Positions 17,665-26,591 of a stretch of 49,180 nt of DNA are shown piece by piece. Source of the DNA: Chromatiales bacterium (ex Bugula neritina AB1) (GTDB taxonomy: Bacteria; Pseudomonadota; Gammaproteobacteria; Granulosicoccales; Granulosicoccaceae); the NCBI GenBank assembly GCA_001730015.1, contig MDLA01000144.1:1-49180 (forward strand), in the 5' to 3' direction. The translations under genes were made by a program, and so were the position numbers. Under the pieces are notes generated by a model. The model did not search any database and was not told the origin of the DNA. It was given only the letters and a program-made list of their open reading frames with translations. How positions within the stretch are numbered: the first letter of the stretch is position 1; every line of letters begins with the position of its first letter.

Positions 17665-19539
17665 TCATTCCATCACATGTGCCGACTTTTGCAGAGCAGA
17701 TTCAGCGACTATCACCTCAAGAAAATCAACTTCAAGATCACCGGGTTTACAATGCAAGGTAGCGTAACCAGTATTGTCTAGAGAAAATCCGATCTCATCG
17801 AGAACAGATTTCGCTAACGCATTTCTGTCGGTTGCTACAAAATTTACATTGAGCGTGGCGGTGCCATTAGATAATGTATCCACCAGATAGCTGAAAAAAG
17901 CCTTTTCGATTAATTTTCCCTGCACCCGACATGACAGCATAAAATCCTGCACCACAATTTTATCTTCCTCGCGGCGGGTTATCGCAAATCCCACCAGACC
18001 GTACTCACCATACTTATCCCTGCAATGAATCACATGTTTTTCTGTTGTGCTATCTTCCAGCAGGCGAGTTACCGCATCTTCGGGATATTTAGTGCCCGAG
18101 AAATTTAACTGATTAGTACGTTGCAAAAGCTCTGTCACCCTGTTGGTGTGGGACTCTTGTATCAGGCCAATACTAACTACAATATCGCACGCTTTTAGAA
18201 ACGCCAGATAATCCTCGCCAAACTCTATAGCTGCCTCACTCCTTTGCTTCTGCTGTTGGTACATTATACGTCTGTTACCGGATTCTGCAGTACCACTACC
18301 CTGTAACCGCGGGTGTTCAAGCAGAGTATCGAGCTTTGTTTCCAGTAACACTTCTATTCCGGCAACAGCTGAAGCCACTTCTTCGCGCTCAAACGGGGAG
18401 TCATCAATGAATACCAGTGAATCAGTGCCAATACTGATTTTATCGGCCAGCCGTTTTATGTTCTCAGACTTTAGATTCCAGTTTATCACGGGGTAGGTTA
18501 TATACTCTGCCAGACCAAAGGTTGTCAGGCGCTCCAGCGCTTCCTGCTCGTTATTCTTACTTGCCACAGAAATTAATATTCCGCGTTTATCCAGCTCCTT
18601 GAACAACGCCTGCACACCGGGTTTCAGCGTTACATCTCCTTCAACCAATACGCCATCCCAGAGCGTGTTATCAAGGTCAAATACAACGCATTTTGCGGGA
18701 GCTTCCTGAGCAGCCTTCTGATTTGACAATCCAATAGTTCGCGGGTCTTTAAACGTTGTATTGCTTGTAGTGACAAAGCTCTGGGAAATAAATACAAGAC
18801 GGGTACCTGATTCAGCATCCGGCGTAAATGACAGGTTATAGCGAAAGCCTGATTCAACTACTGCAGTTAAATCACTGTAGTCGATAAAAAATCGATTATA
18901 GCCTGGCTGCAAGACCAGCTGCTTCCAAAAAGGTAGTGCCAATTTACCATTCGCCGGTATAGCCAGCATTTTTGACCGGGTGACTGAACAGGAAAATTTA
19001 ATCTTAACAATTTGTTCCTCCGGATTGAAAATCTCGATCAGAAAACCATGTGGTTTCTCACCACCATGCGATGCTTTATGCATTTTCCTGCTCGTATAAT
19101 CGAGCAATTCAAACGCTAGAGATGTCCACGGAGGACTGCCCCCGAAACGCCGCACCAGTCGCCCGAATGCATTGACCAGTGGCTGTACTCTCGGAACAAC
19201 AGCCTCAACAAACGAGACCAGACTGTTTGGATATAATAGCGTGTTACCTCGTGCTTCGAGCTTTCCCCATTGACCAAAAACTATCTCCGCAGCACCACCG
19301 GTTACTCCACGAAAATAATTATTGCGACGCATGCCAACTTCAAAACGCCTGCATCTTTCATCGGGTCTGGGCTGGTAAAGGCTACAGGTCTGATAACACT
19401 CGGGGGCGGCACATTCAACACAATGCTCACTCCAGATCAACAGGGAACGCTTCTTTATTCCGGAAGCATACTCAATTTTCTCCACAGGCCGAATTGCAGG
19501 GGTAAATTCAGGCGCACGGTACTGATCAAATTCAAACAT
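17665..19539 (-). CDS. FkbH-like HAD-IIIC protein with N-terminal cysteine-rich region and GNAT-like C terminus
   Basis: A 624-residue multidomain protein, the last gene of the glycosyltransferase operon. Residues 35-65 hold a cluster C40, C43, C48, C52, C63 (HCVECAAPECYQTC...ERC) that could bind zinc or an iron-sulfur cluster. About 150-270 is beta-rich. The HAD-IIIC core begins at VVFDLDNTLWDG (D288, D290), with SVASKNNEQEALERL and SLVFIDDSPFEREEV. The C-terminal part (about 455-600, LLQRTNQLNFSGTKY, YGEYGLVGFAITR) matches the acyltransferase-like half of FkbH proteins. FkbH proteins load glyceryl or other acyl groups on carriers in polyketide pathways, and related proteins occur in glycan clusters; the substrate here is unknown. 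No acyl-carrier protein gene is seen nearby. Confidence 0.85.
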   Translation of the reverse strand: MFEFDQYRAPEFTPAIRPVEKIEYASGIKKRSLLIWSEHCVECAAPECYQTCSLYQPRPDERCRRFEVGMRRNNYFRGVTGGAAEIVFGQWGKLEARGNTLLYPNSLVSFVEAVVPRVQPLVNAFGRLVRRFGGSPPWTSLAFELLDYTSRKMHKASHGGEKPHGFLIEIFNPEEQIVKIKFSCSVTRSKMLAIPANGKLALPFWKQLVLQPGYNRFFIDYSDLTAVVESGFRYNLSFTPDAESGTRLVFISQSFVTTSNTTFKDPRTIGLSNQKAAQEAPAKCVVFDLDNTLWDGVLVEGDVTLKPGVQALFKELDKRGILISVASKNNEQEALERLTTFGLAEYITYPVINWNLKSENIKRLADKISIGTDSLVFIDDSPFEREEVASAVAGIEVLLETKLDTLLEHPRLQGSGTAESGNRRIMYQQQKQRSEAAIEFGEDYLAFLKACDIVVSIGLIQESHTNRVTELLQRTNQLNFSGTKYPEDAVTRLLEDSTTEKHVIHCRDKYGEYGLVGFAITRREEDKIVVQDFMLSCRVQGKLIEKAFFSYLVDTLSNGTATLNVNFVATDRNALAKSVLDEIGFSLDNTGYATLHCKPGDLEVDFLEVIVAESALQKSAHVME

Positions 19540-19579
19540 TCAAACACCCCGATTAACTCTATTTGATCTCAAGTCCGGT

Positions 19580-20062
19580 TTAATTCTTCCGGTATAGAAA
19601 ATAGCGCTTGTTGTCGATCGCTTCGGGAATAGCCAGCGGCGACAATTCTTCATGCTCAAGTGGCAAGCCACAGATGGCAATACCTCCACTGGACAGCACC
19701 CCGCTCATCAATTCCGGCAACCACTGTACGGTAACGGCATCAATTTCGTCACTGCCGCTGCCGATATCCGCATGGACCATGGCGGCATCAAATCCAATAT
19801 ATTCTCTGGCGGTTTCTATAATTTCACCAAGCACCAGATTTTCTTCATCGGGTATACATGATGAATGTGCCATTTGCACACGATCAAACACAATAATCCG
19901 GCGTGAGGGATATAATTCCTGCAGATGACTATAGGTTCTGCCGTTTCCGAGCCCGAATTCCAGAATGGCACCCTGTTCCGGCAATATTGCATCATCGGCC
20001 ACCTGATTCAGGATATCCCGCTGAGCCGTCATGCGACGGATAAAGCTATCTAATCGACTCAT
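19580..20062 (-). CDS. Small SAM-dependent methyltransferase (Methyltransf_17-like)
   Basis: A 160-residue class I methyltransferase-like protein. It begins MSRLDSFIRRMTAQRDILN, typical of the small Methyltransf_17 family, and has the SAM-binding glycine loop ILEFGLGNGRTYSHL followed by the acidic strand end IIVFDR. It is short for a methyltransferase, lacking a separate substrate domain. The ATG at 20062 is preferred over an upstream TTG (20083) because the family starts at MSRLDSF and GGCGGGA precedes it by about nine bases. It lies between the deacetylase and FkbH-type genes with about 40-base gaps on each side, so it belongs to the glycan operon. The substrate is unknown. Confidence 0.75.
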   Translation of the reverse strand: MSRLDSFIRRMTAQRDILNQVADDAILPEQGAILEFGLGNGRTYSHLQELYPSRRIIVFDRVQMAHSSCIPDEENLVLGEIIETAREYIGFDAAMVHADIGSGSDEIDAVTVQWLPELMSGVLSSGGIAICGLPLEHEELSPLAIPEAIDNKRYFLYRKN

Positions 20063-20102
20063 ACCGTTAATTCCCGCCAACAAAGAAATCTGTCAATATT
20101 GT

Positions 20103-20861
20103 TCACGCCTGCCCTGATGATCGCTGATGAGATTCGGCCACGCTCGATAGTGACTGAAATGACACCGTGCCAGATACCCGCAATACATCAATTAACTGCT
20201 GCAACCGCTGTCGGTTTGATTCGTCCATGTGTTCGTGATGCAGCATTACTCCTATTGCATCCGTCTCATTCTCAAAAGTACGACAGATATAATCAACCAT
20301 TTCTACGGTACTTAAATGCGTTCCCTTGCGTTTTTTCAACCAGTCTATAGCCACCGGAATCTCTGTTACCGCTTTATCGATCGGGTCTGAATTGGTAATA
20401 CGTGACAGGCAGGAAAAATCAAGTGAGTGAAGTGCCTTCACGGTGTTTGATGTACAACGATTCCATGGTGGCGTAAACACAGACTGAACCTGCCCGCCAA
20501 AAGTGCCAGCCAGGATATTTTGACCATTCGCAATATCGTGGTATTGCTGGTTAAAATCCCGGTCACTGCCGAATTCACACGCCCTTCCGGCAGCCTGATG
20601 ATTCGTGTGACTGAAACCGTGTTGATGAATACTGACTCTGGAACCATCTGCAGTTAGCAATGCTGTTATAACGTCTATTGATTGTGCAGACAGGGCATCC
20701 GGTATCACTGCCACATCCAGAGGCAGACCCTGTTGCAGGAACTGTGTGCCAAGCTCCTGTAAACGCTGATCAGCCCAACCGCCGTCGTCATCTCGAAAGA
20801 ACACGGTAACCGGCGTTGAACGATTGGACAGTACTGCCTCCAGCGGCTGAAAGATATTCAT
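20103..20861 (-). CDS. Atypical polysaccharide deacetylase-family protein (copy 1)
   Basis: A 252-residue protein of the polysaccharide deacetylase (NodB/CE4-like) superfamily without a signal peptide, so it probably acts in the cytoplasm. Motifs in order: VFFRDDDGGW (metal-site Asp residues), VSIHQHGFSHTNH (metal-site His residues) and FTPPWNRCT, then a late LHHEHMD. The set RDDD / QHG[FY]xH / PPWNR is shared with the second copy at 31106-31882, which marks both as one unusual subfamily. The ATG at 20861 has GAG five bases upstream and is preferred over GTG at 20867. The expected reaction is N- or O-deacetylation of a sugar or lipid-linked precursor, but related proteins may have other hydrolase roles. 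Confidence 0.82.
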   Translation of the reverse strand: MNIFQPLEAVLSNRSTPVTVFFRDDDGGWADQRLQELGTQFLQQGLPLDVAVIPDALSAQSIDVITALLTADGSRVSIHQHGFSHTNHQAAGRACEFGSDRDFNQQYHDIANGQNILAGTFGGQVQSVFTPPWNRCTSNTVKALHSLDFSCLSRITNSDPIDKAVTEIPVAIDWLKKRKGTHLSTVEMVDYICRTFENETDAIGVMLHHEHMDESNRQRLQQLIDVLRVSGTVSFQSLSSVAESHQRSSGQA

Positions 20862-20910
20862 CGACACTCTTTCCAGTCGACTAATACCGCAGTAATCTGC
20901 TTACTCTTCA

Positions 20911-22065
20911 TCACGTGCATTGTGCTAGTTTGGTGGCAAAACCAACCGTTTCAACCGCACCATTAAATTGATTCAAATCAATCTTAAAGCGCCCCGCAGA
21001 CGCCAGCGGTACGACGGCGTCATACAAATTACGAGCGCTCAGATCCTTTCCCGACAACAATGAAAAATACGGTTGTCGAGCCAGACTCCTGGCTCGTATG
21101 GTTTGTTCCGTCTCGCCATCAGCGTCAAAAGGAATCAATACTCCCGGTGTTCCAGTTAATAACAAATCAACAGCCGTATTGTAACCACACATACTAACCG
21201 AGCATCTGGCCTGCTGTAATAGCTGTCTGAAATCGGGCCTGTTCGGCTCTATAATTGTTGGCGTTCCGCTGGCCAGATTTTTTAACCGCACTACTTCACT
21301 CTCGGCATCAGAACCGCCAACCAAAATATGCCATCGGCAGCCGGTAGATAATTGTGACGATAACCGCGATGCTCCAATAGCAGTTTCATACACTTGCCTG
21401 CCAACTGAGCCTCCACCGGCACTTACTATAATGTCTCCTGCTGTAACGGACAGCCCGGGATTCGGGTTCTCGGTATGCTGCGCAACATAACCGGAATAGA
21501 ATAATTTCTTTTCCAGCCCAGTAGACACAGGCCAACTGGCGTTAAGCGGGGTGCTGTCTCGAATCGAATGGACCACTACAGCGTCGTAATAGCGTTCGAT
21601 CAGAACCTCAGTCTTCAATGCTTTTTCAGCGCTGGAGGGTGTCGCTAATATATCTCTGACCGATGCGAGTATCACTGGTTTTCGGGCTAATGAATGCGCT
21701 GCCTCAAGAAGCACTAGAAATTCTTCACTCAACACACGCCGGCCAAATGGAAACAGTTCGGTAATAACAACCGATGGCTTGTTTGCCTCAACAATCTCTT
21801 TAAGTACACGACAGCGTGACTCCAGATAGCCGGTGCTCGCCACAGTGCCGTCTTCAGCTAGCAAGCGCGTAAAATTGGTACCATCAGAGTGTAGTGCCGG
21901 TAACTGCGCCAGTGAAATTCCGCTGGTATCAAATGCCGGTACAGGCAATCCACCACTAACCAGCGTAACTCTATGACCGGCAGCGACAAACGCCTGCGAC
22001 AAATTAATAGCCCGCCTAAGGTGCCCGGTACCGAGCAGATGTGTCACCGCAATAAGAATTTTCAT
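20911..22065 (-). CDS. MurG-like (GT-B) glycosyltransferase
   Basis: A protein of about 384 residues with the two-Rossmann GT-B layout. The N-terminal loop LIAVTHLLGTGHLRRAINLS has the GxGHLRR pattern also found in the protein at 25084-26316. The C-terminal half has IIVSAGGGSVGRQVYETAI, an acceptor-side motif, and CSVSMCGYNTAVDLLLTGTPGVLI with the donor-binding region of MurG/UGT-like enzymes, ending FDADGETEQTIRARSL. The donor is probably a UDP-sugar and the acceptor is unknown. The ATG at 22065 directly precedes the conserved N terminus; the frame continues seven codons up to a TTG. It is part of the eight-gene minus-strand operon. Confidence 0.8.
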   Translation of the reverse strand: MKILIAVTHLLGTGHLRRAINLSQAFVAAGHRVTLVSGGLPVPAFDTSGISLAQLPALHSDGTNFTRLLAEDGTVASTGYLESRCRVLKEIVEANKPSVVITELFPFGRRVLSEEFLVLLEAAHSLARKPVILASVRDILATPSSAEKALKTEVLIERYYDAVVVHSIRDSTPLNASWPVSTGLEKKLFYSGYVAQHTENPNPGLSVTAGDIIVSAGGGSVGRQVYETAIGASRLSSQLSTGCRWHILVGGSDAESEVVRLKNLASGTPTIIEPNRPDFRQLLQQARCSVSMCGYNTAVDLLLTGTPGVLIPFDADGETEQTIRARSLARQPYFSLLSGKDLSARNLYDAVVPLASAGRFKIDLNQFNGAVETVGFATKLAQCT

Positions 22066-22102
22066 ACCGACCGTGTTTGCCTGCAAAGGAAAATAGCATC
22101 TG

Positions 22103-22708
22103 CTACGTAACTCTACTTTGCACGGTGCCTCCTTTTTCCAGTCGGATCCGCAAAGGAACAGCGGGGGTTAGTGTATCGGTGACTTCAAGGTGGTAGAGCG
22201 AATTGCGTTTGATACTAAACGGCGGCGTACCTTTAAACGGCCACTCATACGCAATAGCCAACAGGGTACGTATTACACCGATATGACACACCGCAACGGT
22301 ATCCGTTCGCAGGCTTTTAACCCACGGCTCCAGTCTCAGCCAGACATCTGCAGGGCTTTCACCCCGCGGCGGGCGGTAGTCCCACCCCCAATCCGGCAGA
22401 TGCCGGAATCCGGATGACTGATCAGCACCCAGATCCACACTTCGAAGCCCTTCCCACTCGCCGTAATCCATTTCGATGAGTGCGGGTTCTATAACATCAG
22501 GCGCGCGCCCGGTGATCAGCTCAGCGGTATGTACAGCGCGCGCCAGCGGGCTGGAGATCAACGTTGCGTGCTGCCATTCACGGGGTAAGCACAGGGCAGC
22601 CAATTCAGATACGGCATCTGCCTCCAGAGGTATATCCCGACGCCCCTGAATCCTGCCCTCACGATTCCAGGCGGTACGTCCATGGCGTATGATGGCCAGG
22701 CGAATCAC
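22103..22708 (-). CDS. Histidine phosphatase family protein
   Basis: A 201-residue phosphoglycerate-mutase-like phosphatase. The catalytic RHG motif is LAIIRHGRTAWNREGRIQG (His at about residue 8), followed by TLISSPLARAVHTAELI with the conserved Arg, the acid/base Glu in IEMDYGEWEG, and the second His in VAVCHIGVIRTLLA. All catalytic residues are therefore present. The usual reaction is phosphate-ester hydrolysis through a phosphohistidine intermediate. It starts with GTG overlapping the preceding glycosyltransferase stop by four bases (GTGA), which suggests translational coupling. In this context it might dephosphorylate a sugar phosphate or a phosphorylated glycan intermediate, but nothing in the sequence defines the substrate. 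Confidence 0.88.
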   Translation of the reverse strand: MIRLAIIRHGRTAWNREGRIQGRRDIPLEADAVSELAALCLPREWQHATLISSPLARAVHTAELITGRAPDVIEPALIEMDYGEWEGLRSVDLGADQSSGFRHLPDWGWDYRPPRGESPADVWLRLEPWVKSLRTDTVAVCHIGVIRTLLAIAYEWPFKGTPPFSIKRNSLYHLEVTDTLTPAVPLRIRLEKGGTVQSRVT

Positions 22709-23811
22709 GAGCCAACAACCTGCGCCAGCTGATCTGACAGAACAGTAGCAGACGTGTCTAGTAAATGGTGGCTGCGGATAAAATCGCGTCCCGCCAGGGA
22801 CATCTCTCTAGATAACACACGATCACTTACTATTGAGTCTATCGCTCGCGCCATCGATACCGGGTTGCCTGCGGGAACCAGCGAATGTGGCGATGCAATA
22901 ACATCACGCACACCGGGTCGATCCTCTGCAACTAACGGTAACCCCGCAGCCTGCGCTTCCAGGTAAACCATGCCAAACGCCTCATTAACCCCGGGCCAAA
23001 TAAATACAGACGCTTGCCTGTAGGCTTCAGCCACGCCACTACTGTCTAGCTGCCCCTGAAGAGTCACTCGATTGCCAAAAGGTTTGAACAGTGCCTCGAC
23101 TGCCGGTCGGGCCGGGCCGTCACCGATAATTGATAAATGCCAGTCGGATGTTTCAAGGTATTGCAGCGTATCAGCAATAATTCTATAAGATTCAAGCTTA
23201 TCTCCGAATCGGTGCATACCAATTGCCAATAGCCTGTTTTTTCTGCCCTCTTCAGCCCGCAGCGGTGGTAACCCGGCACGATTTAGAAATGGTGCTAAAT
23301 GAACTATTCTCTGATTTGCTGAACGGTGCTTTTCCAGCGCCACCTTATCACGCTGAGTCAGATAAAAAACTACATCCGCCGCTTCGGTAGCTGCATCAGC
23401 CGAGGCAGCAAAGCCTGCCCAGGGACCAGTCAGCCGGCTTTTTGCAATGCTGGATTCAATCAGCACATAGGGAATCTGCAGTTGCCGGCATACTGCAAAT
23501 CCAACCAGATCGGGCGCCTTATAATAATTGTGGTACGTCACCCAGGCACGCCAGTTGTGTTGCCGATTGGTATCCAGCAGGCGTTCAACTTCGGCATCTG
23601 CCAGCGATCTAATTTCACGCTGCCTCTCTGCACTGCCATTGCCGTCGTAGCAACGTAGTTCCGAAACCAGTTCGACTTTCAATCCAAGGGTGTTCATCGA
23701 CAAGGCGGTTTTTATATTGCGAGCCATCTCCCGATCACCCGAGGGAACCGGATGCTCAGGTGACTTCAATGGAGCATAGAAGGCGAGCGTACTGTTAGAC
23801 AACACGGCCAC
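22705..23811 (-). CDS. Family 4-like glycosyltransferase
   Basis: A 368-residue GT-B glycosyltransferase. The N-terminal domain has LAFYAPLKSPEHPVPSGDREMARNI, with the glycine-containing acceptor loop. The C-terminal donor domain shows RLLAIGMHRFGDKLESY, WHLSIIGDGPARPAVEAL, VTLQGQLDSSGVAEAYRQ and VNEAFGMVYLEAQAAGLPLV with the E-x7-E pattern of GT4 enzymes. It probably transfers a nucleotide-activated sugar with retention. It starts with GTG inside the end of the preceding gene (17-base overlap) and ends in a four-base overlap with the phosphatase gene, so the three are tightly coupled. Donor and acceptor are unknown. Confidence 0.85.
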   Translation of the reverse strand: MAVLSNSTLAFYAPLKSPEHPVPSGDREMARNIKTALSMNTLGLKVELVSELRCYDGNGSAERQREIRSLADAEVERLLDTNRQHNWRAWVTYHNYYKAPDLVGFAVCRQLQIPYVLIESSIAKSRLTGPWAGFAASADAATEAADVVFYLTQRDKVALEKHRSANQRIVHLAPFLNRAGLPPLRAEEGRKNRLLAIGMHRFGDKLESYRIIADTLQYLETSDWHLSIIGDGPARPAVEALFKPFGNRVTLQGQLDSSGVAEAYRQASVFIWPGVNEAFGMVYLEAQAAGLPLVAEDRPGVRDVIASPHSLVPAGNPVSMARAIDSIVSDRVLSREMSLAGRDFIRSHHLLDTSATVLSDQLAQVVGS

Positions 23812-25087
23812 AAATTGAACGCAGCCGCTGATCCAGCACCGTTATACCAGCCTCCATTCCGAAATCATCAACCAGCCGCTGGTAGGCTGCCTCTGCCATG
23901 GCAGCACGTTGAGCCGGGTTATCCGCCATTTCAGCAATGGCTACTGCCAGTGCATCGGCGCTGTCTTCGGCCAGCAATGCGTGAACCCCGTTTTGTAAAA
24001 ATTCCGGTATCGCTGAAACAGAGGTTGCGATAATGGGCAGCTTTTGCGAGGCCGCTTCCATTAACACATTCGGCAATCCGTCTCGATCACCATTGGCTGC
24101 GATCCGGCTCGGCAATATAAATAGATCTGCCTCACGCATCGCCTTGATTACGGCGGGCTGCTCCTGTTCACCCTGCCAGTCGATCTTATCCGCAACCCCC
24201 GCCACTGTTGCCTGATCCTGCAGGAACACATTAAGATCTCCTCCGCCGATATGGGTCAGATGCCATTCAATTCGATCCGGCAAACGGGCCAGTGCTGCAA
24301 TCAGTCGGTCATAGCCTTTTTTCTCGACGAGCCGACCAACAGATAGCAGCCGTATAACTTTATGCTGGTTACCAGCAAGCTTTTGAGTTGCGCTAGTGGA
24401 GCGCTCGGGAGGTGCCGGAAAACGCGACAGATCCAGACCGTGATAGACCAGATCTATGCGTTCAGCCTCCGGAGACAATTCTCGCAGGTAGCGAGCTCCG
24501 ATAGCCGTACAAGTTACCCCGAAACTAGCACCGAACGAGCTGCGATCCAGCTTCTCCCGCAACTCCCATTCAGGTGCAGTCCAGATATCCTTCGCGTGAG
24601 CGGAAAAACTCCACGGCAGGCCCTGCATGATTGCAGCGTAACGCGCGACGGATGCGGGCGTATGCAGAAAATGCGCATACAAAGCCTGAATTGAACCCGG
24701 CAGTTCTGCAGCAAGCACACAGGCCTGACCGAATCGCCGCAAACGATTACGGGTAAAATCGCGCCGAAGGTCGGCCAGGAAAACGCGCATCGCCTGTTTA
24801 TAACCCGATAAGCGTTTGCACCGCCGCCAGCTACGAAATACACGCGAGGGCTCCTGATGCAAATACTCCGGCAGATAACGGATAGCCGCAGTAACCTGCT
24901 CATGCAGCGGATGCCGCTTTTCATTGACCGGATGCCGCAGCGACCAGATCTGGAACTGCTGCCCCCGTGCCTCCAGTGCCGCCAGCTCCTGGGCGACAAA
25001 TGTCTCCGATAATCGCGGCCAGCACTTAACCACAATGACCAGATCCGGATCTGGTGCAGCAGCTGGATTGAACGTTTGCCTGGTCAT
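23795..25087 (-). CDS. Family 4-like glycosyltransferase (colanic-acid WcaL type)
   Basis: A protein of about 430 residues and GT-B fold. The N terminus VVKCWPRLSETFVAQELAAL matches the KxFPxLSETF pattern of WcaL/AmsK-like exopolysaccharide glycosyltransferases. The donor domain has VIRLLSVGRLVEKKGYDRLI, WHLTHIGGGDL, IDWQGEQEQPAVIKAMREAD and GLPNVLMEAASQKLPIIAT, the GT4 E-x7-E region. The start chosen is ATG 25087, which overlaps the upstream glycosyltransferase stop as ATGA; the longer frame to 25144 would overlap that gene by 61 bases and adds non-conserved residues. It is likely to add a hexose to a lipid-linked or surface glycan, with specificity unknown. Confidence 0.87.
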   Translation of the reverse strand: MTRQTFNPAAAPDPDLVIVVKCWPRLSETFVAQELAALEARGQQFQIWSLRHPVNEKRHPLHEQVTAAIRYLPEYLHQEPSRVFRSWRRCKRLSGYKQAMRVFLADLRRDFTRNRLRRFGQACVLAAELPGSIQALYAHFLHTPASVARYAAIMQGLPWSFSAHAKDIWTAPEWELREKLDRSSFGASFGVTCTAIGARYLRELSPEAERIDLVYHGLDLSRFPAPPERSTSATQKLAGNQHKVIRLLSVGRLVEKKGYDRLIAALARLPDRIEWHLTHIGGGDLNVFLQDQATVAGVADKIDWQGEQEQPAVIKAMREADLFILPSRIAANGDRDGLPNVLMEAASQKLPIIATSVSAIPEFLQNGVHALLAEDSADALAVAIAEMADNPAQRAAMAEAAYQRLVDDFGMEAGITVLDQRLRSICGRVV

Positions 25088-26316
25088 GCCTCTTCGGCTT
25101 CCAGCTCCTGCGTCAATAGCGCCCTGGTGCGATCGACAATGCAATCCAGACCACCCAGCAAACCCGCATAGCGACCGGAAGACGGCGGCTTTTGCGAAGG
25201 CAGGTTGCGGATTACCTCGATCATTGAATCCACCGAACTGCCATCGAGCTTTTTATCAAACATACGAACAAGGCCCAACTGCTCGGCCCTGGACGCCCGG
25301 ATGTACTGCTCAAGCCGAGGTACCGTACGCGGGACAATAACTGCCGGCACATCACACGATAGAATCTCGCAAAACGTGTTGTACCCCCCCATTGCCACAA
25401 CACCAGCCGCCCCCGCCATCAGGCTTTCCATACGGGAATCGAAACCCACGCTCATCACCCGGCCATCAAGTTCCGCTACGCGTCGCTCAAAATCGCTGCG
25501 TACGTCGCCGGTTAGAAAAGGGCCATAGACCAGCAACGCCGCCGGTTTTAATGCCGGATCTTTTTCATACGCGAGTAAGACCTGATCGACCATAGCCTTA
25601 CCGTCGCCGCCGCCGCCCGGTGTGACCAGAATATAGGGCTGATCCGGCAATTCTGCGCGCGCTGTTGATTCTCTGCGCAGGTAGCCCGTCCAGATCATGC
25701 GTTTCCGGACTTGCTCCGGAAGATCAAGTCCGTCCGTGGGGTCATAAACCGATTTCAATCCGTAAACCCAGATTTCATCGTAGTATTTTTCCATGGCTTC
25801 AGCAGCGCCTTTGCGCTCCCACTCTTCTGCCAGTAGTTCCGGCCCGTCCAGCACGTCTCGAAGTCCCAGTATGAGTTTTGAATTACCGGATTTGTGCAGC
25901 CACTCAAGTGCCGGGCGCAGTTCGCCACGAAAACCGGTCGGCTCTTTGTCGACAACAATGATATCCGGCACAAACAACTTTACGAGTGCTTTGATTAAAC
26001 CGGCACGTATAACGGTTGTTTCTTCGACATCAAAACCGAGCTTTTCGGAAACATATGAGCCATCTGATCGCTTGGTGACTCCGGGCAACCGAACGTAGTC
26101 CACCCGCTCCGGGAAGGTAAAACGACCCGCAACCGGTGAACCCGTAATAATCATTGCCGACATCTGCTCATCGGATGCTGTCAGTGCCGCCGCCATGGTA
26201 CGCGAGCGACGAAGATGCCCGAGACCAAACGTATCGTGGCTGTAAAACAGCACTCTGGGCGCACGCCCGTGCTCAGGTGATGCCGCCCCGCGCTTGAGAT
26301 TTTCTGAAAAATCCAT
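25084..26316 (-). CDS. Predicted glycosyltransferase, COG4671-like
   Basis: A 410-residue GT-B protein, first gene of the eight-gene minus-strand operon. VLFYSHDTFGLGHLRRSRTM is the hallmark of this group (compare MurG GTGGHxxP). Later come VVDKEPTGFRGELRP, ILVTPGGGGDGKAMVDQVLL and GVVAMGGYNTFCEILSCDVP, the MurG-like donor-binding region. The length is normal for COG4671. The ATG at 26316 has AGG five bases upstream. It shares the GHLRR loop with the protein at 20911-22065 although overall similarity seems modest. The group is often found in clusters with deacetylases and other glycosyltransferases; reaction and acceptor remain undetermined. Confidence 0.85.
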   Translation of the reverse strand: MDFSENLKRGAASPEHGRAPRVLFYSHDTFGLGHLRRSRTMAAALTASDEQMSAMIITGSPVAGRFTFPERVDYVRLPGVTKRSDGSYVSEKLGFDVEETTVIRAGLIKALVKLFVPDIIVVDKEPTGFRGELRPALEWLHKSGNSKLILGLRDVLDGPELLAEEWERKGAAEAMEKYYDEIWVYGLKSVYDPTDGLDLPEQVRKRMIWTGYLRRESTARAELPDQPYILVTPGGGGDGKAMVDQVLLAYEKDPALKPAALLVYGPFLTGDVRSDFERRVAELDGRVMSVGFDSRMESLMAGAAGVVAMGGYNTFCEILSCDVPAVIVPRTVPRLEQYIRASRAEQLGLVRMFDKKLDGSSVDSMIEVIRNLPSQKPPSSGRYAGLLGGLDCIVDRTRALLTQELEAEEA

Positions 26317-26400
26317 ACTGCCTAACGCTCGTTAGAATGTAGAATGGTGGCTCCCGGTATCACACGATAAGATGATTCATAAGCTACTTTGCCTGGACCA

Positions 26401-26430
26401 GGACAAACTTGGCAAAAATTACCCTTGTCC
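26401..26430. repeat. Inverted repeat in the divergent region before mscS
   Basis: GGACAA (26401-26406) pairs with TTGTCC (26425-26430), and the GC-rich bases outside partly continue the pairing. It lies in the 275-base region between the glycosyltransferase operon and the MscS gene and could be an operator or a transcript hairpin. Confidence 0.3.
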
Positions 26431-26591
26431 CGGGCAGGACTCCACCCGGCAAAAACCCATATGGCCACACAATTAAAGCCTTCAGGCTAGAGCCTTAAAG
26501 CCCGGGCCATCTGCGTTACTTGAAACTGCAGCCAGCGGGCTCCTCTTTCAACCCGATCGGGCACCACCATTGTAAAGGATAAATACAAAAA

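Noticed and set aside
24514..25035. 173-codon minus-strand frame inside the WcaL-like glycosyltransferase gene
   Set aside because: Shadow frame rich in Arg and Cys, overlapping a gene with clear GT4 motifs.
22705..26316. Possibility that the overlapping glycosyltransferase genes are one frameshifted gene
   Set aside because: Each has its own complete GT-B N- and C-terminal motifs and a plausible start codon, so they are separate proteins.
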